From NCBI GenBank assembly GCA_963920705.1, contig OY987233.1:6314001-6378000 (forward strand): a stretch of DNA of 64,000 nt, read 5' to 3'. The first letter of the stretch is position 1, and every line of letters starts with the position of its first letter. Of this stretch, positions 32,897-45,202 are shown piece after piece. Under the pieces are notes generated by a model. That model was given only the letters and a program-made list of their open reading frames with translations. It was not told where the DNA came from and ran no database searches. This DNA is from Odiellus spinosus. Taxonomy: Eukaryota > Arthropoda > Arachnida > Opiliones > Phalangiidae. The translations under genes and the position numbers were made by a program.

Positions 32897-34505
32897 GCCG
32901 CGTTCATACAAGACCTTGGAATCCATTTAAACTGTTTCAAAACCTTTCGCTTGAGTCGAGTGAAGAGGAAACGGTCTTTTCTCGAATCGATTCGATTTCT
33001 CGAAACTGATTTGGGAAACAGTTTCATACCAGCTACGGTCACACTAGCATTTCTTAATCGGTTTGAAACGGTAAAATCAAATAGATTTTTTGGGTCTTGT
33101 GTTCTTTATAAATGGATATATCGTAGCTACATCTATCGGTTGTTGAAACCGAATCGATACGAAACTGGCTCCAGAAGCAGTTTAGAAAATCGAAACAAAT
33201 CGATTCGAGAAAAGACGGTTTCCCGTTCACACGACTCTAGCGAAACGTTTTGAAACGGTTTAAATCGATTCCATAGCCTAGTATGAACGCAGATACCGAT
33301 TCGGTTTCAACAAGCTATATATATAAATCGATTTATAAAGATAATGAACGAACACGTGACGCATTAAACGATTCTTTGCGATATGAATATCGGTTTGATT
33401 TTACCGTTTCAAATCGATTGTGAAATGTTCGTTTAGCCGCGTTCATACTAGGCCTTGGAATCGATTTAAACCATTTCAAAACGTTTCGCTGGAGTCGTGT
33501 GAACGTGAAACCATTTTGAATTGATTCTATTTGATTCAATTTCTCGAAACTGCTTCGAGAACCAGTTTCATACCGATTCGGTTTCAACAACCGATAGATG
33601 AAGCTCCGATAAATCGATTTGTAACGATAATGCGTGAACACGTGACGCTTAAAATGATTCCTGGCGATTTGAATATCGGTTTGATTTTATCGTTTCAAAT
33701 CGGTTTAGAAATTCTAAAGCTACAGTCACACTAGCACTTCTTTATCGGATTGAAACGGTAAAATCAAACCGATATTCAAATCGACAGGAATCGTTTAAAG
33801 CGTCATGTGTTTACACATTATCTATAATAAATCGATTTATCGTAGCTTCATCTATCGGTTGTTGAAACCGAATCGGTACGAAACTGGTTCCTGAATCAGT
33901 TTCAAGAAATCGAATCAAATCGACACCAGAAAAGACGGTTTCCTGTTCACACAACTCCAGCGAAACGTTTTGAAACGGTTTAAATCAATTCCAAGGCCTA
34001 ATATGAACGCGGCTTTTATAAATCGATTTATTGTATCTTCATCTTTAGCTACGGTCACACTAGCATTTCTTAATCGATTCGAAACGGTATAATCAAACCG
34101 ATATTCAAATCGTCATGAATCGTTTTAAGCCTCACGCGTTCACACATTATCTTTATAAATCGATTTATCGTAGTTTCATCTATCGGTTGTTGAAACCGAA
34201 TCGGTATGAAACTGGTTCCCGAAGCGGTTTCGAGAAATCGAATCAAATCGATTCGAGAAAAGATGGTTTCCTGTTCACACGACTCTAGCGAAACGTTTTG
34301 AAACGGTTTAAATCGATTCCAAGGCCTAGTATGAACGTAGCTTACCTGTTGTTGAAGCCGAATCGGTATGAAACTGGTTCCCGAAGTAGTTTCGAGAAAT
34401 CGAATCAAATTAATTCGAGAAAAGACGGTTTCCTGTTCACGCGACTGTAGCGAAACGTTTTGAAACAGTTTAAATTGATTTAAACTAGTATGAACGCGAC
34501 TTTAG
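32897..34505. repeat. Cluster of family F elements in alternating orientation
   Basis: At least six units or half-units: 32897-33025 (+, partial), 33028-33285 (inverted), 33290-33430 (+, right part), 33432-33722 (+, full), 33718-34015 (inverted, full), 34045-34340 (inverted, full), 34345-34505 (inverted, partial). Ends are AGCCGCGTTCATACTAGGCC and CTAGTGTGACCGTAGCT. Small frames here are repeat-derived. Confidence 0.8.
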
Positions 34506-35536
34506 AAATTTTCCTGATTTTTGTCAACATTCTTATTCTCAGGTTAGTATGAAAGAACACACAATCTTCTGTTTCATTCATGCGTAAATTCGTTTTTGGT
34601 TTAAGCGGGCAATATAACCAATTTCAAAGCGACAGGGGGAGGTAATAGAAGTTTTAGAGATACTTTCGCCACCTTTTAGAAAAAATGTCTTTGACCACAC
34701 CCAATGTGGGCTAAAAATAACCATAGAGGGCTATTTTGGGATGCTCGATGTTAACAAACGGAAGCCATTATTTGGAATTGGAAAGTAGGTCATATTGTTT
34801 TTGTTTCTTAAATATAATGAAGTGGATTGGTTCAATTAATAAAATTACGTAGTGTTTAATCTCTTCTAATTTGATATTTTTTATTTAACTTAAACACCTA
34901 ATTTGTTTTTTAATTAAACTTTTAAAAAGCAAAGGTTAATTAAAAACGGTATATTATTGAAATTTATGTAAATAAGATTTTTTTAATATTTTTTATATTT
35001 TTTTAACGTTAAATTAGTCATATTTAAAATTAAAACTTAAAGATATCGAAGTAAACTAGAAAAGATCACAGTGACTACTTGAAGTCCAAATTCATTTTAC
35101 ATTGCGTATTACTACATCTCAGTATATTAACCTTTCATAAACTCTTGTTATTAGCAGAATGAATGAACATTGTTAAACCTTATAGGAATTAACAGCGCTA
35201 TCTACTCTTTAAAATTATCATCCCTTCTACACGCAGCCACGCTTTGACTGTATAATTTACTATGGTCCAGGTTCGTAGGAACCCCGTGAAAGCACCAAAT
35301 GTTTAAAAAACCCTAAACCAAAGGAGGTTGTACCTACTTGACATTATCTTCGTTACCACCAAAAGTTTCAGTCAATGCCAGATACTATAGGAAGCTAACA
35401 GGCAGCTGTTGCGTGGATATCATTGCATTCCTATCAGGAAGATAACGCAGGGGTAAGAATTAGAAGGAAGTAACGTTGGAAGATCAGGACTGTTAATTAG
35501 CTTCCAAATTACCTGATGTGAAAGTAACGTTACAGG
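34506..35536. other. AT-rich intergenic sequence, no gene
   Basis: No exon with splice signals or family resemblance. 35150-35290 shares words (GCTTTGACTGTATAATTT) with 39340-39480, so it contains a weak dispersed repeat. Confidence 0.4.
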
Positions 35537-35543
35537 GTTTGTA

Positions 35544-35772
35544 CATAGAGGGTAGAAAGAAGAGGAGTAGAAGGCCTGGCTTTGGCAAGGCAATTTTAGA
35601 GTTCTCGCTTTTTTTGTGTTATTCATTTGAAAAATTTGTCTCTTTATATCCGGTTCATCGCCAATGAACCAATCAGAGCCTCTATGATCTAATAGAAAAA
35701 GTTGAGAAGCAAATTGTCAAGCGAGAACTCTCCAAGCCAGGCCTTCTACTCCTCTTCTTTCTACCCTCTATG
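35544..35772. mobile_element. MITE N, 229 bp, with 7-bp TSD GTTTGTA
   Basis: CATAGAGGGTAGAAAGAAGA and its reverse complement at the right end, with the inverted part extending over GGAGTAGAAGGCCTGGCTT. Exact flanks GTTTGTA at 35537-35543 and 35773-35779. Confidence 0.9.
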
Positions 35773-35958
35773 GTTTGTACATTTGGAAAAATTACACCGA
35801 AATTTCCCCGATTCAACAGGTGCAACAAACATTTTGAAAAACCCTGATAAAGGGGCTTCAAAAATCCATTACAGTTTCTTTAAATGTGCTTTATATTCTT
35901 AATCCCCTGGATATTTGTACAAATCCAGTTCACTTATTTACGTTTGTCTACTACAAGT

Positions 35959-37449
35959 TTAAAGGGAGAATATAACCCAACAACTTGATTTATTATCGAT
36001 TCCTTATCATTTAAATAGTCCTAATCCACGAGTAAAATAATTTACAAACGAATAATAAATTAGAAATAAATTTGTAAAGATGTGAACTTTCTTTCTCATT
36101 GAATTTCCACTCTTGGGGAAGCATGGTTAATCAACCTGTGAGGTTGATTAATCCATGGGGAAAGCCTACCATTTAAGCTACGGTCACACTAGCATTTCTT
36201 AATCGGTTTGAAATGGTAAAATCAAACTGATATTCATATCGGCTGGAATCGTTTTAACCGTCTTGTGTTCCCACTTTATCTTTATAAATCTGTTTATCGT
36301 AGCTTCATCTATCGGTTGTGGAAACCGAATCGGTATGAAACTGCCTCCCGAAGCGGTTTCGAGAAATCGAATCAATTCGATAAATTGCCGTCAGTTTCCT
36401 GTTCCCACTACCCTAGCGAAACGTTTTAAAACGGTTTAAATCGATTCCGAGTAGTATGAACAGCTTTAGTCTCATCTCACGGTTACCACTTATTATTAAT
36501 TTCTAGGCCTAATTTCCGTTAATGTTATTTATTATCCTAGGTTATTATATCTAAATTCCATTTATGGGAAACAAATACAGTCATAATTACGAATTTAGGC
36601 TTACCTTCTCCATTGTATTAAGTAAATTATAGTGGTTTCCCAAAATTTAGATGGAATCCCTTCTGACCTTAGAACTTATCAAGAAAGCAGGAGACGTTTT
36701 TTATTGCTTGAATATCTCTTTTTCCATAATATTCATTAGTTAAATCTTTAACTAAGTTATCAAAACTAAAAGGAGAAGAAAAGCTCCTAAACATACTCAT
36801 TTGAGTTCCTCTTTCAACTGAAGGTTGAAACTTGAAAACCTGAAAATTATAAAAATATATTGGAGGGCGGGAAGATGCAAGAGGGCGCCACCAAGTTTGC
36901 TAAATGCAATTTTTTGGCGGGCTTTTTAACTTGTTGGCGCCTGGTTGCAAATTTAAAACTTACCCGAAATAAAGGCTTAGCTGAATTCACAAAGATCAGC
37001 TGAATTTCTTCGCATTGAAGGGTCATTGACAAGGCGAGCCTACCAGTTGCGTTATTTTCGCGAAAAATAAGAGAAGTCCAATTTGTAATTATTAAAAATA
37101 ACATAAGGATCACTGAGTAGAAATGATATATCGTTTCTCCCCGTAGCAGACGATAATAATGTAAAGATGGTGATGTGGGTTAGTAAAATAAGGGGTACCT
37201 ATGGTGCTGTGGTTTAGGACACCAACAAGGAGTAATAAACACACTAGGAGTAGATTTATGCCAAAGAGAAACTACCAAAAACATTTGATTGCTTGATGAC
37301 ATTCAACTAATCTCTCGAAGACTATTTTTCCGGGTGTTATGAATTTATTTCTGGTTTAATATTTGTTTGTAATTTTTGTTTACTAATGGATTAGACCTAT
37401 TTAAACGATAAGAAATTGATAAATCTCTCGTTGGGTTGCATTTTCCCCT
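35959..37449. mobile_element. Family D foldback split by later insertions
   Basis: Left end TTAAAGGGAGAATATAACCC (35959 to about 36080), a middle piece at 36950-37030 (AAATTTAAAACTTACCCGAA ... GCATTGAAGGGTCA), and the right end at 37330-37449 (GTTTACTAATGGATTAGACC to TTGCATTTTCCCCTT). Intervening DNA includes a family F element and unique sequence. Confidence 0.65.
36173..36466. mobile_element. Family F element, inverted, with TTA flanks
   Basis: AGCTACGGTCACACTAGC to GTAGTATGAACAGCT. Both sides are flanked by TTA, a possible 3-bp target duplication. A small perfect hairpin (GGTTAATCAACC...) lies just upstream near 36125-36155. Confidence 0.75.
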
Positions 37450-37621
37450 TAGAAAATGGAGTATAAAGCAAAACGAAAATTATCCAGCTAACTCGCACGA
37501 TACGCATGTTTCGATTGTTTCCTAACACAACTTCTGCTACTTTTGAGAACATTATTCAAAAAAATATTATTATTCACCTGGTGTTAGAGCTTTATACTCC
37601 CTTTAAATAATTATTTTCCTG

Positions 37622-37653
<32 letters not shown>

Positions 37654-38664
37654 GGCAACAAGTTTACAACTTTCATAAAGTCTACCTTTTGAATTATCTA
37701 AAAGAGAAATAACTTTGACAAAAAGGTTTGATAACTCAATTCATGTTTCACAAAAAGGTTTTAATTGTCCGCAGAAATTAACATATTTTTATTTAAATTT
37801 GATAGTTTCCAGCAGAATTAAATGTATTTCACAATCGTGTTAATTTAAAGAGAAGATGAAATTGAGGAAAAATAAGTTTTTTGATAGAATGTGAATTAAA
37901 ACTTTTGGGAAAAATGTAAAAATTAAAAAAGATTGAGATGTTGGCGTTGAATAAAATGGAAAATTCCGACTACTTAAAGCGCCCACCTGTACTTTTGGGA
38001 ACAGAAGTTAAAATCTCCCTCATCTCCCGCTGTTGAATAATAGATTTAAGTAGATTCAAAGATGACGAAATCATTTCAATGGGATTTTTTTAATTCAAAC
38101 TAATTATTTTCATTAGTCAGAGGTTCTCCCCTTACAGAAAAAGTTAATCTGATCTGAAGAGGTCTTCAAGAGCACTACAAAAGTCTTGACTTCCCCAAGA
38201 CCTCTTAAGACTAACTTTTTGTGGTAAGGGTCGTTTTAATTCAATGCTCATGGTCACTGAATTTGACGAGACTTGCTATTTGATATATTTTTAAATTCAC
38301 TTCTTAGCATCTAACACTACAAAAATAGAGTCAAAATCATTTTCCGTGTGCAGGAGAGACAAAACTGTTCATCATTTAATGGAATAAAGTCTTAAGATAA
38401 ATTCTAAATAGCATACAAACTTTCTACTCGAAGTACGACGGCACGGTAGAGTAGGTGTCAAATTCCCTGACCTTTTGGGTGAATTTCCAAATTCCCCTTT
38501 TCCAGGGTTTCCAGATCGTGTACAAACTCTCTATTAAACATAAAAAATAAAATAGGTCAGTATTTAGGCTTAAAGTCATCTCTAGCTCTATCTTTCAGCC
38601 CCTTGTATTTGTTTAGCAAATAAAAAATGTGTTTATGGGTGTATTTTTAGCATGTGAAACAAGT
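37450..38664. other. Intergenic; T27 tract and a small foldback
   Basis: Poly-T at 37627-37653. 38113-38228 is an imperfect inverted repeat (AGAGGTTCTCCCCTTACAG ... CTTTTTGTGGTAAGG, with AGAGGTCTT inside). 37450-37465 and 37590-37610 are small inverted words (GGAGTATAAAGC). There is no gene. Confidence 0.5.
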
Positions 38665-38920
38665 GAAACTAGCATTTTTTAATCGATTAGTAACGGTAAA
38701 ATCAAACCAATATTTAAATCGACAGGAATCGTTGTAAGAGTCATGTGTTCACGCAATCTTTATAAATTGAAACCGATTCGGTATTAAACTGGTCCCCGAA
38801 GCAGTTTCGAGAAATGTAATCAAATTGTTTTGAGCCAAGACCGTTTCCCGTTCACACTACGCTAGCGAAACGTTTCGTAACGGTTTAAATCGATTCCAAG
38901 GCCTATTATGAACGCGGCTC
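38665..38920. repeat. Family F element, inverted, degraded
   Basis: AACTAGCATTTTTTAATCGA to CCTATTATGAACGCGGCT. It lies 140 bp upstream of an IR-like exon. Confidence 0.7.
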
Positions 38921-39058
38921 TTATGTAACCTCAGCTTATGTAAATGGAACCTCAAAGTTGCCAAATGTGGCAACGCTTTTCAGAAGCTACCTTTTCTTAT
39001 TTTTATTTTATTTTTTTTTTTGGGGCAAAAAAATCAGTTTACAAAAATGTTTCCTTAG

Positions 39059-39206
39059 TGTTGTAGAGAAACACAAGGAACCAATTAATGCTCGTGGTCT
39101 TTTTATGGTTCCTCTAAAAGTTTACGGTGGCTTGGCTTCGGAATTGTACATCCTGGGGCTCTCCGCTCTCCTAAATTGTCTCATTTTATTTCTGTGGGAA
39201 TATTGA
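39059..39206 (+). pseudogene. Orphan IR-like terminal exon (TM3)
   Basis: After a TTTCCTTAG acceptor the frame reads VVEKHKEPINARGLF, then MVPLKVYGGLASELY, then the membrane run ILGLSALLNCLILFLWEY and TGA. This parallels the end of IR-2 (IPLKKLRLSALKVV then SFSLLLGYLISVIVLILEF): the same x-P-L-K start, similar spacing, and a hydrophobic segment ending in an acidic plus aromatic pair. No other exons of such a gene were found upstream, so it is probably a relic or a displaced exon. 39207-40186 downstream shows no gene. Confidence 0.5.
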
Positions 39207-40186
39207 TTTCCTCTAAATCGGATTAAACCGATTTTAAGAGTGTAAAACCATGGACAAATTATACGCAGGAAAACCCCTCTGTTGGATTATCTTTTGTTCA
39301 ACACGCTACCTATTGGTCGAATTAAACATAAGTTCTGGAACAACTTAATGAGAAAAGAGAGGCGATTTGAACTCCACCTTTAGAGGCTCTATCTGCTCTA
39401 AAATTTGCCCCTTTAAAACGTTCTTCCCTTATGCACACAGCTTAGCTTTGACTGTATAATTTGTTATGGTCAACGTCGTCTGCTAAGCTAGAAAAGAGGG
39501 CGACTTTAAAGTGGCTTTAAAAATCACAGATAGTCCCTTTAACTGGCCTTCAACTCGGCTTGTCGTCCCTCTCGTAAATGTTGTAGGATTCGGGCCTAAA
39601 GCCCCATTTTAAATACGCAAACTTGAAATATTGAATGGTTTGAAAATTCTTTCATAATTGTGAAATTCAATTCAACAGCTGGTAAAGTTTATCTTTTAAG
39701 CGGTTAAACCTTGTTTGCAGCGCGTATATATGGTGGTGGGTAGTTTTATTTTACTCTTATTCGTGTATAAATTGGCTATAGACTACTTTCTTGCAGTTAG
39801 ATTTATCATTATGTATCAATCGGCCCCCCGCTTTTGATATTACGTACATTCGGTCTTGAATAAAGTAAACACTAGCTCGAAAACCAATTTCCTGTATAAA
39901 ATATACATATGTAAAGTAATTTAATAGGAAGATTAATAAAATAAAAACTATAAATGAAAAGAAATTTCATATGTAAACATTTTCGGAACGTATAGACATC
40001 GCCTACGAATATTATAATACCAGAAGTAAATACGAGAAGACAGGAGGTACTGATCTAAATAATGGCGCAAGGATACAACAAGGAGCTATAAAATTACCTT
40101 AATTTGGTAAATTAAGCGGAAATTTGAATATTTTAAATGGAATTTTAAATGGAATATTTTAATGGAATTTTTCTTTCAAACGTAGC

Positions 40187-40341
40187 TTAAAGGCCTAGGA
40201 TTACTTCAGCCTGTCACCCAGGAAACAGACTCACCCTCCAGGCTTTCTCTTGCCTTGCTACCCAAAGGGGAAGCTCAGAAGGTGAGCCCACTTCCAGTGA
40301 AACAGGCAGGTTACAGGCAGAAGAAATCCTAGGCCTTTAAT
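40187..40341. mobile_element. GC-rich 155-bp foldback with TTAA ends
   Basis: TTAAAGGCCTAGGATTACTT and AAATCCTAGGCCTTTAA are inverted; CAGCCTG...CAGGCAG pairs continue inwards. A single copy here. Confidence 0.75.
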
Positions 40342-40366
40342 AATATCATCAAACTACCAGATAAAC

Positions 40367-40682
40367 GTACTAGCCTATCACATAAAACTAGCCAAAAAAA
40401 GCCATTACCCCTGTCTGGCTCGAATGATTTGAACTCTTCCTCGATATTTTGAGTTGAGAGAGAGGGACGGAATTTAGGCGGGCCGCGCTTGGCTATGTTG
40501 TCTTCCCTCCCAACTATAGAATTTCTCCAAAGAGTGGCGCTTCATTCGTTCACTAATTACACGGACTGCGGTCGCTAGAGTGTCTCGAATCAGAATCTGC
40601 CGGTACAATTACCCGGACCTTTGCTGATAGTATTAAGCCACGGGGCGCTGTTTAATTTTATGGTATAAAGTGATAGACTTTT
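40367..40682. mobile_element. Family A MITE copy 8, left end lost
   Basis: Begins inside the family at ACTAGCCTATCACATAAAAC and runs to GTGATAGACTTTT. Confidence 0.8.
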
Positions 40683-41101
40683 CTGGGAACTTACAGGAAC
40701 ACAAAGAAAATATAGAAAATGTGGTTTAGTTTATTCATTTTCAACTTTCTCGAATCTATTTCAAGTTTGGAACATAGTTATGAGGTTTTGATTAAAATGT
40801 ATATTACATAACTATAGCATAAAACTAAAAGCATGGACTACTTTCTCATATTATCTCCTTCTGATGATATATTCATATATTCAACTAGAGGTATATATAG
40901 GTAGCACGAAAAACCTTTTGTTAATAAAATTACGCGTTCTCTTACCTAAATAAATTGGTTTTTCTCTCCCTCTCATTTTCACTCTAAAAGGCGAAAACAT
41001 TATCGTCGTTTCAAAACCACGTAAGTATCTAATAATACGCTATTTCATATCATCAAGAATTAATTTACGAACCGAGAACAGAGACAGATAAATATTAAAC
41101 C

Positions 41102-41496
41102 AAAAGTCTATAACTTTATTCCACAAAAGTAAACAATATCCCGTAGCTTAATACTATCAGCAAAGGTCCGGGTAAATGTACTGGCAGATTCTGATTCGAG
41201 ACACTCTAGCGGCCGCAGTCTCCGTGTAAATAGTCAACGGAGGGAAGCGCCACTCTGCGGAGAAATTCCGAAGTTGGGAGGGAAGACAATATAGACAAGC
41301 GCGGCCCGCCTAAATTCCGCCCCTCTCTCCCGACTCAAAATATCGAGGAAGAGTCCAAATCACTCGAGCCAGACAGGGATGATGACCTTTTTGGCTATTT
41401 TTAAGTGATGGGCTATGACGTAAAACTGGACCTTTGCTGATAGTATTAAACTATGGTGCGTTGTTTACTTTTATGGAATAAAGTGATAGACTTTTG
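41102..41496. mobile_element. Family A MITE copy 9
   Basis: CAAAAGTCTATAACTTTATT to GTGATAGACTTTTG, full length. 40683-41101 before it is AT-rich without a gene. A family J stretch follows at 41528-41605. Confidence 0.85.
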
Positions 41497-41829
41497 ATTA
41501 ATCTTATTAATTACTCCAAAATTAAGGTTTTAAAGTCAGCCTTTTACCTCCCCCACTTATTTAAATCGTCCATCATCTTATTCCATGTAGAAAAGGGCAT
41601 CAGACCTCTCCCAAATTCTAAAACTATCCCCCCAGAAATTTACACATTACATGGGTTTCCTCCAACCCAGCCCCTCCACCCAATTTGAAAATTCTAACGA
41701 CGCCCCTGATGAAATATCTATAAAAATGGCGCTTGAACCAATTAACAAAAACTCTAAAGGGTTTATAGTTTTCTCTTTCCCACTTCAGATAAGTGTATCT
41801 TTATTAAAACGAGTTTCAAGAACCCCAAA

Positions 41830-42262
41830 TGGAAATTAAGTTGCATTTTCGTTAAAAAACGATTCAAAATATATATACATATGTCATAGAACAAAATTAC
41901 AGGGACAGTAAAAATACATTTTATAATCGCCATTTTCGAAATTTTTAAAATAAAACTTCCCCGCAATACTACGTCATATGGTCGCGTGATTTCGCTATTG
42001 GATAGAGCTTCCTACAGTTGATTCTCGCGCGTTTTGGCACCAGTGATAAATCCACTTTCGCGCGGTCTTTTTCGTAAAAGTACTTAAGCCAGATAAAGTC
42101 AACTACCTTTCGTATGAAAGTTATCGTTAATTACGTTCCAGAAATAAACTACGTCATATATATTGAAAAACAAAATGACCTATTTATTTTTGATATTTTA
42201 ATTTTGAAGTTTCTTAAGAACGCCTCGACCCTGAGGTATAAAATTTTGAATATGTCGTTTTA
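41830..42262. repeat. Family I dispersed repeat, copy 4
   Basis: Same direction as 9060-9500: GTTAAAAAACGATTCAAAAT, CATAGAACAAAATTACAGG, GTTTTGGCACCAGTGATAAA. 42263-42794 downstream has no gene. Confidence 0.75.
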
Positions 42263-42794
42263 ATAGTTTGATTAAACAAAAATATAGTTCATAAATGATG
42301 GCAGTCTCACTTTAGAGTTTAAGAATAAGAAGGTTTTTTTGAAATAAGACCTTTTTGAAGTAAGATTTAAAGTATGGATGCTCTCCATCACGACCAAAGG
42401 GAACTTCTATTTCCTCTTCAAATTTTCAGGAGGGAAGGAAAATGGGATATAACGCTTCTAAAGTTCTTCCTATTTTTTTTATTTTTACTTTTTTTTTTGT
42501 TCTTTTTCATCCTACTACACACACCCTCACATCCGACCGGGTTACGTAGATATACCGCTTTTCTATTATTATATTATTCCTATTTTTAGGCAACGGATAT
42601 AGTGAAACTATTTTCCTAGCGAGAAATAAAAAAAATAATTCTAGGGGCCAGATGAGAAAGAGAGCTAAACAAATATAGAAAATGGTGGGAAAAAATTCAT
42701 TTCCATTTTAAATATATATTCGAGAAAAGTACTCCAGGATAAAGTCAAAATATCATGAGATATGATGGGTTAGATCTCAGCGGTACGATGTTGA

Positions 42795-43075
42795 CAAGGA
42801 GGATCAGAGAAGGAGAGGAAATGTGGGGCTGCGTTGAGTTAGAGAGAGAAGAGCCAACCTCCCACTCGGGTGGAAAGGGGGGATAGGAAATTCTCGAGGT
42901 AAACTGTTGTCACGTGGTCGCTAGCTAGCGCGTCTCATAAAGAATTCGTTTTACCCACGCGACAACATTTTACCACGAAACGTCTCTACCCCCGTTCTCC
43001 CAGAGTGGGAGTTTAGGCCGACGCAGTAGGAACCGCGCCGTCCCCACATTTCCTCTCCTTCTCTGATCCTCCTTG
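42795..43075. mobile_element. Family C MITE copy 1, 281 bp, 7-bp TSD ATGTTGA
   Basis: CAAGGAGGATCAGAGAAGG and its inverse close the element. ATGTTGA flanks it exactly at 42788-42794 and 43076-43082. The centre is GC-rich with GTCGCTAGCTAGCG. Nearly identical to 46463-46742 in inverse orientation. Confidence 0.92.
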
Positions 43076-43147
43076 ATGTTGAGAAGCAGCTATATTAAAA
43101 AAAAAGCCGGTTGCTGTTTTAGGAAAACAATTTAGGTCAAACATACA

Positions 43148-43948
43148 TTAAAGGGAGAATGCAACCTAATAACAAGTGATTTTTTATCGATTCCTTATCG
43201 TTTAAATAGGCCTAATCCAACATTTAAAAAATTTGCAAACATATTAAAATTTAAATATAAATTTATATATTTATATAAATATATTTATATTTATATAAAT
43301 ATAAATTTAAAACTTACCCCGAAAAATAGGCTTAACTGGATTCATTTAGATATCCTGAAGGACTTGCGACCAATGACATTGATCATGGAGATCCCGTATT
43401 CCCCATATAAGAACCATCATAGGTATATAATAACCCCCTTCGGGGGGAAGTATGAAAGCCCCTATACTACCAATGCTAAAAATCACGAACAACAAGAGCC
43501 CGCTGCTGACTATCTAGGCCACTAGCTCGCGCTGGACTTCTCAATGTCGCTACTCTAGTAAATGGTCTTTGTATAAACAAGACGGCTCGATTTGTGTTTA
43601 GAACTTCCTGTCTCAGGAGTCAGCCTGTCTGTTAAAATGGAGTCGAAGGTTGACTTCAGCTCGCAAGTTCCGGAAGTGTGCGTAGGGAAAAGTTAGTGAG
43701 GTTCAAAATGGTGTAACTATTTTTTGGGAGTAAAGCGGTGTGTCGATCCGCCGCGATTTACGCCGGGCACTTGTTGTTCGTCGATTTTGCCTACCTTTCA
43801 TACTTCCCCCCGAAGGAGGTTATTATATACCTCTGGAACCATAGATCAATGTCATTGGTCGCTACGGGGAGTTAAGCCTATTTTCCTGGTAAATTTTAAA
43901 TTTATTTCTAGTTTAATATTTGTTTGTAATTTTTTGTTACTGTTGGAT
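43148..43948. mobile_element. Family D foldback carrying a nested family B element
   Basis: TTAAAGGGAGAATGCAACC starts the left arm. The right arm resumes at 43850 (GTCATTGGTCGCTACGGGGA ... TTTGTTACTGTTGGATTT) and stops before its end. An AT-only palindromic stretch (TATATTTATATAAATAT) lies at 43238-43308. Confidence 0.75.
43418..43835. mobile_element. Family B MITE copy 1, 418 bp, 7-bp TSD GAACCAT
   Basis: Ends CATAGGTATATAATAACCCC and its near-inverse; exact GAACCAT at 43411-43417 and 43836-43842. Next to each end is a CCCCCTTCGGGGGG hairpin. Near-identical to 57005-57424 in inverse orientation. Confidence 0.92.
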
Positions 43949-44272
43949 TTTCTTATCCATTGTTATACATTTTAATTGATTTGGGTCGAAATGATCGAAT
44001 TTCATATGATCGATTGAGTTAAAAAACTAACCTAACCTAACCTAACCTAACCTAAATATTTCGATCATTTAATCCAAAAAACTGGTTTCGATCACTTAAA
44101 AGTCGATCAATTGGGACGATACCTTTTAATTCGAGTAACTCGTTAATAGATACAGCTTTAGATCTTCGGATAAACCTTATCCATTTAACTTTAGGTATTG
44201 CATCATTTATTCACAAACAATCAAACCGAAAATAATATATCTGAAAAAATATGAATAACAGATGATAATGCT
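43949..44272. repeat. hAT MITE fragment containing telomere-type CCTAA repeats
   Basis: 43949-43968 and 44160-44272 match the hAT MITE T2 (TTATCCATTGTTATAC; CTTCGGATAAACCTTATCC; TGAATAACAGATGATAA). Between them is a (CCTAA)6 run at 44027-44055, flanked by ATCGATT/ATCGATC-rich DNA. 44273-44798 downstream has no gene. Confidence 0.65.
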
Positions 44273-44798
44273 TACCTTAACGCAACAACTACCTCTTTAA
44301 TTAATAGATTCGTTAATATTGGATGTCTTAAGAGGAAGAATGAACGTTTTTCGCTTTTCTAAAGAATATAAATAGGGTTGGACGCTTCTAGGCGCTTAAG
44401 AATTCTGTACGGGGCGGCTTAATTGAATTTATGGATCTTAACGGGGCTTAGTCAGGGTTTAGGTGGATGACGTTAAAAAAAACAACAAAAGAACAGGTTT
44501 AACAGGTTTCTTATATAGGAATTACGTTGGAATTTTCTGGGAACCGTGATTACATTTAGATTTATAGGGTATGCCACTAATTGAACAAAAATACCAACCA
44601 AAAAAGCGAAAAGAAGTTGGTTGTAATTGTCTTTGATAATTGTATTCGTTGAATTATAAACATAGCACTTGTGCATCGACTACATTGAGTTCTATCCTAT
44701 TTTTAAGGTTAAAGATTTGCGGAAATTAAATGTAAATTTTTCACTAAATATTATTTGCGTAATCGATTGTAATGCCGGATGTCCGGTTTTTTCTCTCT

Positions 44799-45202
44799 CA
44801 AAGGAGATTGCAACCTAACAAAAAGTGTTCTTTTATCGATTACTTATCGTTTAAAATAGGCCTAGTTCACCAGTAAAAAGTTTTACAAAGAAATATTAAA
44901 TTATAAATCATTTTAGAACTTACCCAGAAAATAGGCTTAGCTGGATTCATGAAGATCCTGAATTTCTACGCATTGATGAGTCAACGACCAATGAGCAAAG
45001 CCCCGTCGTTAAGGCAAGATCTCCGTGAGACTTTCATTAGCATTTGGATTGTTGCTGAGTCATCAATGCGAAGAAATTCAGGATAAGCCTATTTTGATGG
45101 TAAGTTTTAAATTTATTTCTAGTTTAATATTGCCTTGTAAATTTTTGTTTCTGGTGTATTAGGTCTATTTAAACGATAAGGAATCGATAAAAAATCACTT
45201 TA
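44799..45202. mobile_element. Family D foldback, copy 9, right end lost
   Basis: CAAAGGAGATTGCAACC to GGAATCGATAAAAAATCACT; arms inverted as in the other copies. Confidence 0.75.
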
